Origin: Pseudomonadota bacterium
GTDB taxonomy: Bacteria > Pseudomonadota > Gammaproteobacteria > Steroidobacterales > Woeseiaceae
Reading direction: 5' to 3'
Assembly (NCBI GenBank): GCA_027621915.1
Contig: JAQCAD010000014.1
Location: 16,134 to 80,133, forward strand
Length of the DNA stretch: 64,000 nt
Each line of letters begins with the position of its first letter. Position 1 is the stretch's first letter. The position numbers and the translations under genes are program-made. Below, in pieces: positions 48,396 through 55,783 of this stretch. The notes below the pieces were generated by a model, which made no database searches, was not told the origin of the DNA, and saw only the letters and a list, made by a program, of their open reading frames with translations.

Positions 48396-49703
48396 ATGAA
48401 AGCAATCAAACTCGCAGCGACTCTCGTTCTCTTCGGTATCGGCGGTTTCTGTCAGGCACAGGATGCCAAGAGCATGCTCGACGACGCATTTGATGCAGTC
48501 GAGCCCCGAGTGATCGAATGGCGAAGAGATTTTCACGAGCATCCGGAATTATCAAACCGCGAATTTCGCACGGCGGAAAAAGTGGCCGCCCACCTGAGAA
48601 GCCTCAACATCGACAGCGTGCGAACCGGTGTTGCGCATACCGGCGTCGTCGGCACCCTGATCGGTGGCAAGCCCGGTCCTGTCATCGCGCTTCGTGCTGA
48701 CATGGATGGCCTCCCCGTTTTGGAACAGACAGGCTCACCGTTCGCGTCGAAAGCTCGCGGCGAATACAACGGCAATGACGTGCCGGTCATGCACGCGTGT
48801 GGTCACGACACCCATATCTCCATGCTGATGGGCGCGGCCGAGGTGCTGGCCAACAACCGCGAGCACCTGGCCGGCACGGTCAGGTTTATTTTCCAACCGG
48901 CTGAGGAAGGTCCGCCGGCGGGCGAGGATGGTGGCGCCGCAATGATGATTCAAGAAGGCGTACTCGACGGGCCAAACCCACCCGAGGCGATACTCGGACT
49001 GCATGCGTGGCCCGGAGACGTCGGCACGCTGATGTATCGCTCCGGCAGTTTCATGGCGGCAGCAGATGGCCTGCAGATCAACATTGTTGGCAAACAAACC
49101 CACGGTTCATCTCCATGGCTCGGCGTCGACCCCATCTATGTCGCCGCCCAGATCGTAACTGCAATCCAGGGTATCCCGGCGAGGCATCTGGACATTACCA
49201 AAGGCCCGGCCGTCATCACGATCGGCAGCATCAATGGCGGCGTGCGCGGCAATATCATTCCCCAGGAAGTGGAAATGCAGGGCACGATCCGCACGTTTGA
49301 CGTCGGCGTCCGCGAAGAATTGCACGCCAAGCTTCGCCAGACGGTGGCATCAATCGCAGAGGCAAACGGCGCGACCGCCACGGTCACGATCGAGGGCTAT
49401 GCGCCGGTGACCGGTAATCACCCCGAGTTGCTCAACAAAATGATGCCCACGCTGAACTGGGCTGCTGGCGCCGAAAACGTCAACGAGGGACGGCTCATCA
49501 CCGGCGCCGAGGACTTCTCGTTCTTCCAGGAACGCATACCGGGCCTGTTCCTGATGCTGGGTATCAACGATCCGAACACACCGGTATCTGACCGCCCATC
49601 GAATCACTCGCCGCTTTTTATAGCGGATGAGCGAGCCCTGATCGTCGGTGTGCGGGCGTTAGTTGGCTTTGCGATGGACTATGCCGCTGCCAGCGCCGAC
49701 TAA
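48396..49703 (+). CDS. exported M20 family amidohydrolase
   Basis: This M20D metal-dependent amidohydrolase has the start at 48396 (MKAIKLAATLVLFGIGGFCQAQ), giving 435 residues with a Sec signal cleaved near residue 20; the longer open frame upstream overlaps the preceding gene. Metal-binding motifs are ADMDGLPV, HACGHDTH (the metal-bridging cysteine of M20D), PAEEGPPAGEDG and the late HSP-like SNHSP. The family includes hippurate hydrolase and N-acyl-amino-acid hydrolases. The export signal suggests scavenging of N-acyl amino acids in the periplasm. A hairpin terminator follows. Confidence 0.9.
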   Translation: MKAIKLAATLVLFGIGGFCQAQDAKSMLDDAFDAVEPRVIEWRRDFHEHPELSNREFRTAEKVAAHLRSLNIDSVRTGVAHTGVVGTLIGGKPGPVIALRADMDGLPVLEQTGSPFASKARGEYNGNDVPVMHACGHDTHISMLMGAAEVLANNREHLAGTVRFIFQPAEEGPPAGEDGGAAMMIQEGVLDGPNPPEAILGLHAWPGDVGTLMYRSGSFMAAADGLQINIVGKQTHGSSPWLGVDPIYVAAQIVTAIQGIPARHLDITKGPAVITIGSINGGVRGNIIPQEVEMQGTIRTFDVGVREELHAKLRQTVASIAEANGATATVTIEGYAPVTGNHPELLNKMMPTLNWAAGAENVNEGRLITGAEDFSFFQERIPGLFLMLGINDPNTPVSDRPSNHSPLFIADERALIVGVRALVGFAMDYAAASAD

Positions 49704-49737
49704 GCCAGGCTCGGCACGGTTTAACATAAGGTCCGGG

Positions 49738-49790
49738 CGGCCCCGACGTTTCGGGGCCGTATCGGTCTTATCTTTTTGTTTTTATTAGTT
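49738..49790 (+). terminator. rho-independent terminator after the amidohydrolase gene
   Basis: A perfect 9-bp stem CGGCCCCGA (49738-49746) with TCGGGGCCG (49751-49759) encloses a CGTT loop. T-rich runs (TCTTTTTG, TTTTTATTAG) follow from about 49771, somewhat further downstream than usual. Confidence 0.75.
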
Positions 49791-49850
49791 TTTTCTCTTC
49801 CAGATCGGGAATCCCCGAGTTCGGACTTCAGTCACTCATCTGTCCGTGCA

Positions 49851-49997
49851 ATCGACATATACTGCAAACCTGTCGATAAAACCCAATAATTTCGACATAT
49901 CCCGGCAACCTGTCGATAAAATCGACACGAAGTGCTGATATGTCGATGAAACGGCTTTTCATCGACATATTGCGTGTTAATGTCGATCAGATCGACA
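49851..49997. promoter_or_regulatory. phased array of TGTCGAT half-sites upstream of fic
   Basis: Nine half-sites of the inverted type TGTCGAT / ATCGACA start at 49851, 49871, 49891, 49911, 49921, 49941, 49961, 49981 and 49991. Every start is offset by a multiple of 10 bases. Two are tight palindromes, TGTCGAT-3-ATCGACA at 49911-49927 and 49981-49997. One is a perfect 14-bp inverted repeat (ATATGTCGATGAAA ... TTTCATCGACATAT) at 49938-49970. The site at 49891 varies by one base (TTCGACA). The layout from 49871 to 49927 recurs 70 bases later. It ends 20 bases before the fic ATG, consistent with autoregulation by the C-terminal winged helix of Fic (inference). Confidence 0.85.
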
Positions 49998-50017
49998 CGT
50001 GAACGGAGTCTGGCCAA

Positions 50018-51169
50018 ATGACTGCTTTTGATCCGAATAAACCCTATAACGAGCTGCCTGACCTGCCGCCGCCAGCGAATATCCTGGAGACGACGGAGAT
50101 CCTCAAGCGCTGCATCAATGCACGCGTCGCCCTTGCCGAACTCAAACAGGCGGCCGAACTGATCCCCAATGCGGCGGTGCTCGTGAACGCCCTGCCACTT
50201 CTTGAAGCCCGCGCGAGTTCCGAGATCGAAAATATCGTCACGACGACCGACAAGCTGTTTGAGTTTGTCGATATGGCCGAAGACCGGGCAGACGCCGCAA
50301 CCAAAGAAGCATTGCGCTACAGGACGGCCCTGTTCGAGGGCGCCAAGATGGTCCAAAGACACATGCTGACCACGGACATGGCTATCCAGATATGCAGTAC
50401 TATTAAAGACTTAGAGCTGGATATTCGAGACGATTCTGGGACACGATTAAGCAACCGCAAGACCGGTGAAGTCATTTACACACCGCCCGTTGGCCAGAAG
50501 CTGCTGCAGCAGAAGCTCAATAACTGGTCGGATTTCATGCACGAGCAAACCGACGTTGACCCGCTTGTTCGGATGGCCGTGCAACATTACCAGTTCGAAG
50601 CCATTCACCCGTTTACGGATGGCAACGGCCGTACCGGCCGAATCCTGAATATTCTTTTCCTCGTCCAGCAGGGGCTGCTGGATACGCCGATTCTCTATCT
50701 CAGCCGGCACATCATTCAAAACAAGGGCGAGTACTACCGTCTTCTGAATGAGGTTACCAGGGAGCAGAACTGGGGGCCGTGGATCATGTTCATGCTGAAC
50801 GGTGTTGAAGAAACCTGCATCTGGACGACCGACAAGATCAAGGCGATTCGCGAATTGATGCAACACACGAGCCAGTTCGTGCAAAACCAGCTCCCAAAAG
50901 TATATTCCTGGGAATTGGTCGAAGCGCTTTTCAAGCAACCGTATTGCCGCATCAACAACCTGGTGGCCACTGGCGTTGCGAAACGGCAAACGGCGTCTGT
51001 TTATCTGAAACAGCTTTGCGACGTTGGCGTACTCAAAGAAGTGAAATCCGGTCGCGAGACACTGTTCGTGCATCCGAAATATATTGAACTGTTAACGGGT
51101 GAAGAGAACGTGTGGGTTTACTACGCTGGCGTGGAAACCGAAGTCGCCGCAATCGCGGGTGCAGAGTAA
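50018..51169 (+). CDS. Fic family adenylyltransferase, class II, with winged-helix C-terminus
   Basis: Fic enzymes transfer AMP, or other groups, to hydroxyl side chains. The catalytic motif HPFTDGNGRTGR lies at H197-R208. The inhibitory (S/T)xxxE(G/N) motif is SSEIEN at 67-72, ahead of the Fic core, which makes this a class II, self-inhibited enzyme. A Fic_N region precedes it (about 20-120). The C-terminal 85 residues (about 295-383) look like a winged helix, including the segment around YCRINNLVATGVAKRQTASVY. It has 383 residues in total and begins 20 bases after the operator array. There is no antitoxin gene beside it, as expected for class II. Confidence 0.93.
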   Translation: MTAFDPNKPYNELPDLPPPANILETTEILKRCINARVALAELKQAAELIPNAAVLVNALPLLEARASSEIENIVTTTDKLFEFVDMAEDRADAATKEALRYRTALFEGAKMVQRHMLTTDMAIQICSTIKDLELDIRDDSGTRLSNRKTGEVIYTPPVGQKLLQQKLNNWSDFMHEQTDVDPLVRMAVQHYQFEAIHPFTDGNGRTGRILNILFLVQQGLLDTPILYLSRHIIQNKGEYYRLLNEVTREQNWGPWIMFMLNGVEETCIWTTDKIKAIRELMQHTSQFVQNQLPKVYSWELVEALFKQPYCRINNLVATGVAKRQTASVYLKQLCDVGVLKEVKSGRETLFVHPKYIELLTGEENVWVYYAGVETEVAAIAGAE

Positions 51170-51180
51170 TTTCGCGTGGA

Positions 51181-52884
51181 CTATCGTGCGCAGATTCTGC
51201 CAAAACCGCGCATCAGCGGTTGAGACAACACGCGTAACGCATGACGAACGGTGTAAAAACCTGACGCGATAAATTCCACGACCAGAAAACGACTGCTGCC
51301 GGTTCGCCTGCTAATCAATCGGCGCAGTGCCGGATAATCAATCTTCGAATCATGCCGTTTGTCCATCGGGATACGCCTGACAGTGATGATCCTGTCGATA
51401 TGATGCTCCACGAGACAGCCCACGCCAGCGGCAGTTTCAAGGTTAATACTGCAGCCTGATGTCTCCAGGACCAGCACCCGCTGCCTGTCGTGACCGACCA
51501 GCGCGACGCGACGAATTCCTCTGACGGCGTTCATGGCGTACTCAACCTGGAACGGATAAACGATGCCGCGCGCATCCTCAATAGCGGCGGAACAGCGACC
51601 CACCAGCCACAAGCGCCCTGCCTGATCGAAATAGCCCGCGTCGCCAGTTCGATGCCAGATCGTTCCGTCGACCTCGATCTTGGTGGCACGATTTCGAGCG
51701 GCGTCTGCATACCCCCTTAGCACGTGCTTGCCGGTCACGACTATTTCGCCGATGCCTCCACAACTCATCATCAAAGTCTCGAACCCCTCCGCGGAACATG
51801 GGGCCACTGGAATGTCGTGCCTGCTGCGAATCACCCGCACGGTACAGCCCGGTACCGGCTTGCCCACAAGTAACCCTTTACCCCGCTGCATGCGGCTTCG
51901 GTCTTCGATCGATACGGCCCGGTCATTCAGGCACGCGATCGGTTCGGCTTCTGTGCTTCCGTAAACCATCTTTATCGACGCACGAGGAGCGATTCTTTTC
52001 AGTTTTCTGACCAAGAGCGGACTGACAGGTCCACCACCCGTCGAAACACACCGCATGTCGGGCAATGTCAGGCTCCTGACCAGGCAGTGATTTGCCAGCC
52101 TTTCGAGCAATGCCGGCGACGCAACCGTTCGGGTGACTCGATCCTGCAGCATCTGTTGATGCAGCACATGAGGATCCGCCCTGCCCGGCCTTTTCATTTG
52201 CGCTGCAGGAATCACGCTGCTGATCGCCCTGGCCAGGTTGAACAAAACGAACATGGGCATCGCAACGTAGTCGATATCGTCTGGCTGCACGCCTGCTATC
52301 TCATCCAGTATCTTCAGCTGTTGTCTCAGGAAACTGTGCGTTCGCAAGACCGGCTTCGGGTCACCGGTGCTTCCGCTCGTAAACGTCAGCAAAGCAGAAT
52401 CGGCAGGCGACCGCGAGGTGCTCTGAATGCGCTCAGCATATGAACTGTCGAATTCCAGTTTCGTCGCTCCGGATGAGTACGAGCCAACGACAAATCGCCT
52501 CGGAATGCGACGAAACTCTGGCATCAGAAATCGGAACAGGAGTATTCCTTTCGTTGCGACAACTGCGGCGGGTGGCCACGAACAGAGAATTCTGGACATG
52601 CTCTGCGCCGAGTGCGCAGGGTCAATGAACATCGTAACCATGCCTGCTTTCATCACGGCCAGCATGACGACGTATGTTTCGATCGACACCGGCACCGCGA
52701 GCAGTACACGGTCGCCGGCACAAAGACCGTTGGCAGTCAGTTGCGCAACAACATTGTCTACCTGCCGATCCAGCTCGTTGAAAGTGATCGCGCGCCGTCT
52801 GTTTCCAACACCGCTAACCAGTGCCTGCCTGGCCGCACATTGCCGCAAGGACTTCTTGAAAAGTTCGAACGCGTTCAATTGCAC
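51181..52884 (-). CDS. AMP-forming acyl-adenylate ligase, OleC-like
   Basis: ANL-superfamily enzyme of 567 residues. The P-loop is TFTSGSTGDPKPV, the A5 motif is MVYGSTEAEPI, A7/A8 TGDAGYFDQAGRLWLVGR, and the C-terminal catalytic lysine is in RHDSKIDY, which resembles the RHN(A/S)KI of OleC beta-lactone synthetases. Its start lies 10 bases inside the GNAT gene, and it is the last gene of the lipid cluster. It probably activates or transforms an acyl substrate made by its neighbours. Assignment as OleC or an acyl-CoA ligase is not settled. Confidence 0.85.
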   Translation of the reverse strand: MQLNAFELFKKSLRQCAARQALVSGVGNRRRAITFNELDRQVDNVVAQLTANGLCAGDRVLLAVPVSIETYVVMLAVMKAGMVTMFIDPAHSAQSMSRILCSWPPAAVVATKGILLFRFLMPEFRRIPRRFVVGSYSSGATKLEFDSSYAERIQSTSRSPADSALLTFTSGSTGDPKPVLRTHSFLRQQLKILDEIAGVQPDDIDYVAMPMFVLFNLARAISSVIPAAQMKRPGRADPHVLHQQMLQDRVTRTVASPALLERLANHCLVRSLTLPDMRCVSTGGGPVSPLLVRKLKRIAPRASIKMVYGSTEAEPIACLNDRAVSIEDRSRMQRGKGLLVGKPVPGCTVRVIRSRHDIPVAPCSAEGFETLMMSCGGIGEIVVTGKHVLRGYADAARNRATKIEVDGTIWHRTGDAGYFDQAGRLWLVGRCSAAIEDARGIVYPFQVEYAMNAVRGIRRVALVGHDRQRVLVLETSGCSINLETAAGVGCLVEHHIDRIITVRRIPMDKRHDSKIDYPALRRLISRRTGSSRFLVVEFIASGFYTVRHALRVLSQPLMRGFGRICAR

Positions 52885-53861
52885 AGCTCTTTTGCAAACA
52901 GCGAATAGCGCCGCATCGGGCCGGCACAGGCACTGCTGATTTGCTGGCTTCGATTGTCGGCATGCATAAGTGCACTGATCGCGGTTGTGAATTCCATGTC
53001 GACGGCATTTGCCAGCATATCGACGATCAGTACACGACCGAGCCCGCTCAGTTCCTTTCGCGGCAGTATCGCGATCGTCTTGATTACGATGGCGTCAATC
53101 TTGTCCTGGTAGCCCCGTTGCAGCATATCCGGCGGCGCGAAAACAAATCCGACCACTTCGCCGCGCTGCTTCGCGACCAACATCAGCCGCGGATCGACTC
53201 CCTGGAGCAACGGCACATACATGCGCCGGTAACTTTCACGATCCAGTTCGGTATACATAAACGCATCTTTGAAACTTTCCGTCACGACATCGTAAATGCC
53301 GTCCAGTTCAGCGTCCGGATTGTCGGCGTCCAGGGACGCGATGCTGATTCCCGCATCTTTGAATTTCTGGCGTAAAGAACCAAGTTCCGGCTGACGAACA
53401 GCCATGCTGGGATTGATCTCCGAAACGTAGTGCGCCAGCGTGCCAAAACCCTGGCGCGAAAAGTGAATCGGCCATTCATCCGGATTATCCGGCTCAAGAA
53501 AAAACGGTCTTGCGGCACCGCGCTCGGTGACGAACCGATAACGACGCCAGGTATTCCCGTCCATCGGCCCGACCGCCAGTTCGCAGCCGCGATGTTTCAG
53601 CTCCCTGCAAGCATGCTGAAGAAGTGTCCCGCCAAAAGTCTCATCGGTTGCTGCGTAGTGGCCGATCGTGCCGGTCCGGGTGCCATTGACCTGTGCTGAT
53701 TCTCTCCACCAGATCGAGCAACGTGCGCGCACCTGGCCTTTCTGGTCGAGTACGGCGAAATGCTGATCAATCTGGTCGGACTCAAGTCTGTCGGGATCGA
53801 AGCCTGTTCGATCGATGATCGAATCGTAGTCCGCTGTTTGCATATCGAATATGTCGTGCAT
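52875..53861 (-). CDS. GNAT-fold acyltransferase-like protein
   Basis: This 328-residue protein appears to be made of two GNAT-like halves. The second half has the acetyl-CoA-binding strand pattern LMLVAKQRGEVVGFVFAPP followed by KTIAILPRKELSGLGRVLIVDML, the R/Q-x-x-G-x-G/A region in a divergent form. The first half (about 25-140) has the strand and HYAATDETFGGTLLQHACREL, which matches the same fold. The substrate is unknown. It may acylate the aminocarboxypropyl group made by the DUF3419 enzyme (inference). The start at 53861 is three bases after the previous stop, with GGAGG overlapping that stop. Confidence 0.75.
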   Translation of the reverse strand: MHDIFDMQTADYDSIIDRTGFDPDRLESDQIDQHFAVLDQKGQVRARCSIWWRESAQVNGTRTGTIGHYAATDETFGGTLLQHACRELKHRGCELAVGPMDGNTWRRYRFVTERGAARPFFLEPDNPDEWPIHFSRQGFGTLAHYVSEINPSMAVRQPELGSLRQKFKDAGISIASLDADNPDAELDGIYDVVTESFKDAFMYTELDRESYRRMYVPLLQGVDPRLMLVAKQRGEVVGFVFAPPDMLQRGYQDKIDAIVIKTIAILPRKELSGLGRVLIVDMLANAVDMEFTTAISALMHADNRSQQISSACAGPMRRYSLFAKELCN

Positions 53862-53864
53862 GAA

Positions 53865-54545
53865 TCAACCTCCGGCGACGAAAATTTTCAGAATGATCAA
53901 GGCGACGGCAGGCACCGCCAGGTTGTCGAAACCGCGCGTGCTAACCGCCTCGGCGAGGCAGGTGGCAGACGCGACCATCAGGGCGATTGCAAAAGATGCA
54001 GCCAGTGAAAAATCGGTCATGCCAACCAAGGCTGGCCAGGACACCACAATCGCCGACACGAAAAACGCTGCTGACCCGCTGGCGGTTTTTCCGGCCGCGG
54101 GCCCGCTCAATGGCGACATCGGGTACGCCCGGCCCACTACGGCTGCGACCGCATCCGAAATAGTGAGGATCAGCAACGGAACGACGTAAAGGACGGCCTC
54201 ACCGTGCGACGCCAGCAGCAACGCGGCGATTGATCCGGCGAAATACAATTCACCGTGTGAGACGCGATCCGCGTCGTGCAAAACAGCCCCAAACCGCTGC
54301 CGCACGCACGGAACCTGCCGGACGACGACCATCCACGCCGCGGCGAGCGAAAATGCGACCAGTACCATCCAGGGCGTGGTCAGAAACACCGGAAACGTCA
54401 GCGCTGCGACACCAATGGATACGTGAAATGCCTTGCGACGGATTTCGGCTTCCAGGGCACTGTCGCTTTCGATCACCGATAGAAGTCCCATCGCCGGAAC
54501 CAGCAACAGGGGCGGCAGAAGCAGCGCGAAGAACGGATGCAACAT
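53865..54545 (-). CDS. CTP-dependent lipid kinase of the Dgk1/Sec59/VTE5 family
   Basis: Integral-membrane protein of 226 residues with about six or seven helices. Family motifs are seen as RRKAFHVSIG (the conserved Arg/Lys-x-x-x-His), ILTISDAVAAVVGR, AGKTASGSAAFF and GFDNLAVP. This family includes yeast diacylglycerol kinase Dgk1, dolichol kinase Sec59 and phytol kinase VTE5, all of which use CTP. The substrate here may be diacylglycerol or a prenyl alcohol; both fit the neighbours. The start shares one base with the preceding stop (TAATG). Confidence 0.8.
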   Translation of the reverse strand: MLHPFFALLLPPLLLVPAMGLLSVIESDSALEAEIRRKAFHVSIGVAALTFPVFLTTPWMVLVAFSLAAAWMVVVRQVPCVRQRFGAVLHDADRVSHGELYFAGSIAALLLASHGEAVLYVVPLLILTISDAVAAVVGRAYPMSPLSGPAAGKTASGSAAFFVSAIVVSWPALVGMTDFSLAASFAIALMVASATCLAEAVSTRGFDNLAVPAVALIILKIFVAGG

Positions 54546-55684
54546 TACACCACCTCCTCGATCACGAGATCGCGGTAGAAAAAGGCCTTGTCTTTCGCAT
54601 GCAACCGCTTTGCCAGCGCCCTCAGGGACCTTAGTGAGCCGGACAAACTGGCCGGGCGCGATCGGCTTACGACGACGTTCCAGTACACCAGCCTGGCGCC
54701 GGTCGCACTCGCCCGAATCAGTTCCTGCAGCAATGACTCGTAGGCCGGCTGCGACATGTATTCAAAAATGTCGCTCAGGTTGCAGCAAGTCAGTGTGTTG
54801 TCCGGAATGGTTGCGAGCACCGCTTCGATCGAGTCGCACTGCCATTCGAGCGCATCGAGGTTGTCCCGAATGCGGTTAAAGTTTTCTGCTCGCCAGGACC
54901 ACGGCAGGGCGGTCTCGAAGCGACCCTTAATTATCCATTGCAGGTAAGGGTTCGCGGCTGGATCCTGCACGACCAACGCCTGGGGAAGGCGGCGCTGCAG
55001 ACTACCCCAGACAGATTCATCGGCAAACCGGGTGAACGCTGGATCCCGGCCGAACCGCCCGAGCGAGGCCTGTCCGAAAAAAAGGAAACATAAGAAACGC
55101 CAGCGGCGATTGTTCCAGTTCGAATCGTAAAGTGCCTGCCGCTCCGCTTCGGTTTCGAGTTCAAAAAGCTGCCGCAGCGTCTGGCGCCGTTGCGTCATCG
55201 GCAGTAGTACGCGGCGAAAAATAGTGAGATAGCGTTCGAATCGGCCGCCCTGGGCAATGCCGCGCCGGACCTCCTCAGGCTTCGCGTCCCAGAAATTACG
55301 TGCGTCGGCAGAAAGATGGTTGCGACATCGCTGGTAGAGCTGCTGCCTTGAGACAGATTCATTCTGACCGAGCAGCTCAAGCAGCTCGCCGTGGGACAGG
55401 CAACGATAGGCGGCGACGCGAAGTTCCAGGCAGGCAATCTGCGCAGCACTGAGGTCCGCTGCAAGCACCCGCTTCGCGCCCGCGCCGACCATTGCCAGCG
55501 TGTTGTCGCCGGCAGAGGCGATAGAGAGGCAGGTGTCCGCCGCTGTGACATTCGCGGCGGAAAGCAACACGTCCGCATCCTCCCAGCACTGGGAATAACG
55601 AACCTCGCCAAAACTGGCTTTGGCAGCAATTTCGGTGCGGTGTTTCATCGTGCCCTCGTACAAGTATCTTCCGAGGCTCGACAA
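54545..55684 (-). CDS. BtaA-like SAM-dependent 3-amino-3-carboxypropyl transferase (DUF3419)
   Basis: This 379-residue DUF3419 protein resembles BtaA, which transfers the aminocarboxypropyl group of SAM to diacylglycerol in betaine-lipid synthesis. The N-terminal motif RYSQCWEDADVLLSA and LSIASAGDNTLAMVGAGAKRV are characteristic, the latter the SAM-binding Rossmann site. NLSDIFEYMS lies near the C-terminus. An alternative ATG at 55648 would shorten it by 12 residues. No BtaB-like N-methyltransferase is in the window, so the product may not be DGTS. It is first in the coupled set reaching to 51181 and lies 99 bases after the RND gene. Confidence 0.85.
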   Translation of the reverse strand: MSSLGRYLYEGTMKHRTEIAAKASFGEVRYSQCWEDADVLLSAANVTAADTCLSIASAGDNTLAMVGAGAKRVLAADLSAAQIACLELRVAAYRCLSHGELLELLGQNESVSRQQLYQRCRNHLSADARNFWDAKPEEVRRGIAQGGRFERYLTIFRRVLLPMTQRRQTLRQLFELETEAERQALYDSNWNNRRWRFLCFLFFGQASLGRFGRDPAFTRFADESVWGSLQRRLPQALVVQDPAANPYLQWIIKGRFETALPWSWRAENFNRIRDNLDALEWQCDSIEAVLATIPDNTLTCCNLSDIFEYMSQPAYESLLQELIRASATGARLVYWNVVVSRSRPASLSGSLRSLRALAKRLHAKDKAFFYRDLVIEEVV

Positions 55685-55783
55685 TCAATGATCGCGCTGC
55701 AAACAACCTGATTGGTGGCTGATTATTAGCTGCGGAATTCCTGATGAAAACGATCGGGATTAATTCTGTTAATTATCCGTAAC

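Noticed and set aside
49704..50017. Search for a gene in the longest gap
   Set aside because: Only the terminator and the half-site array are supported; no coding frame.
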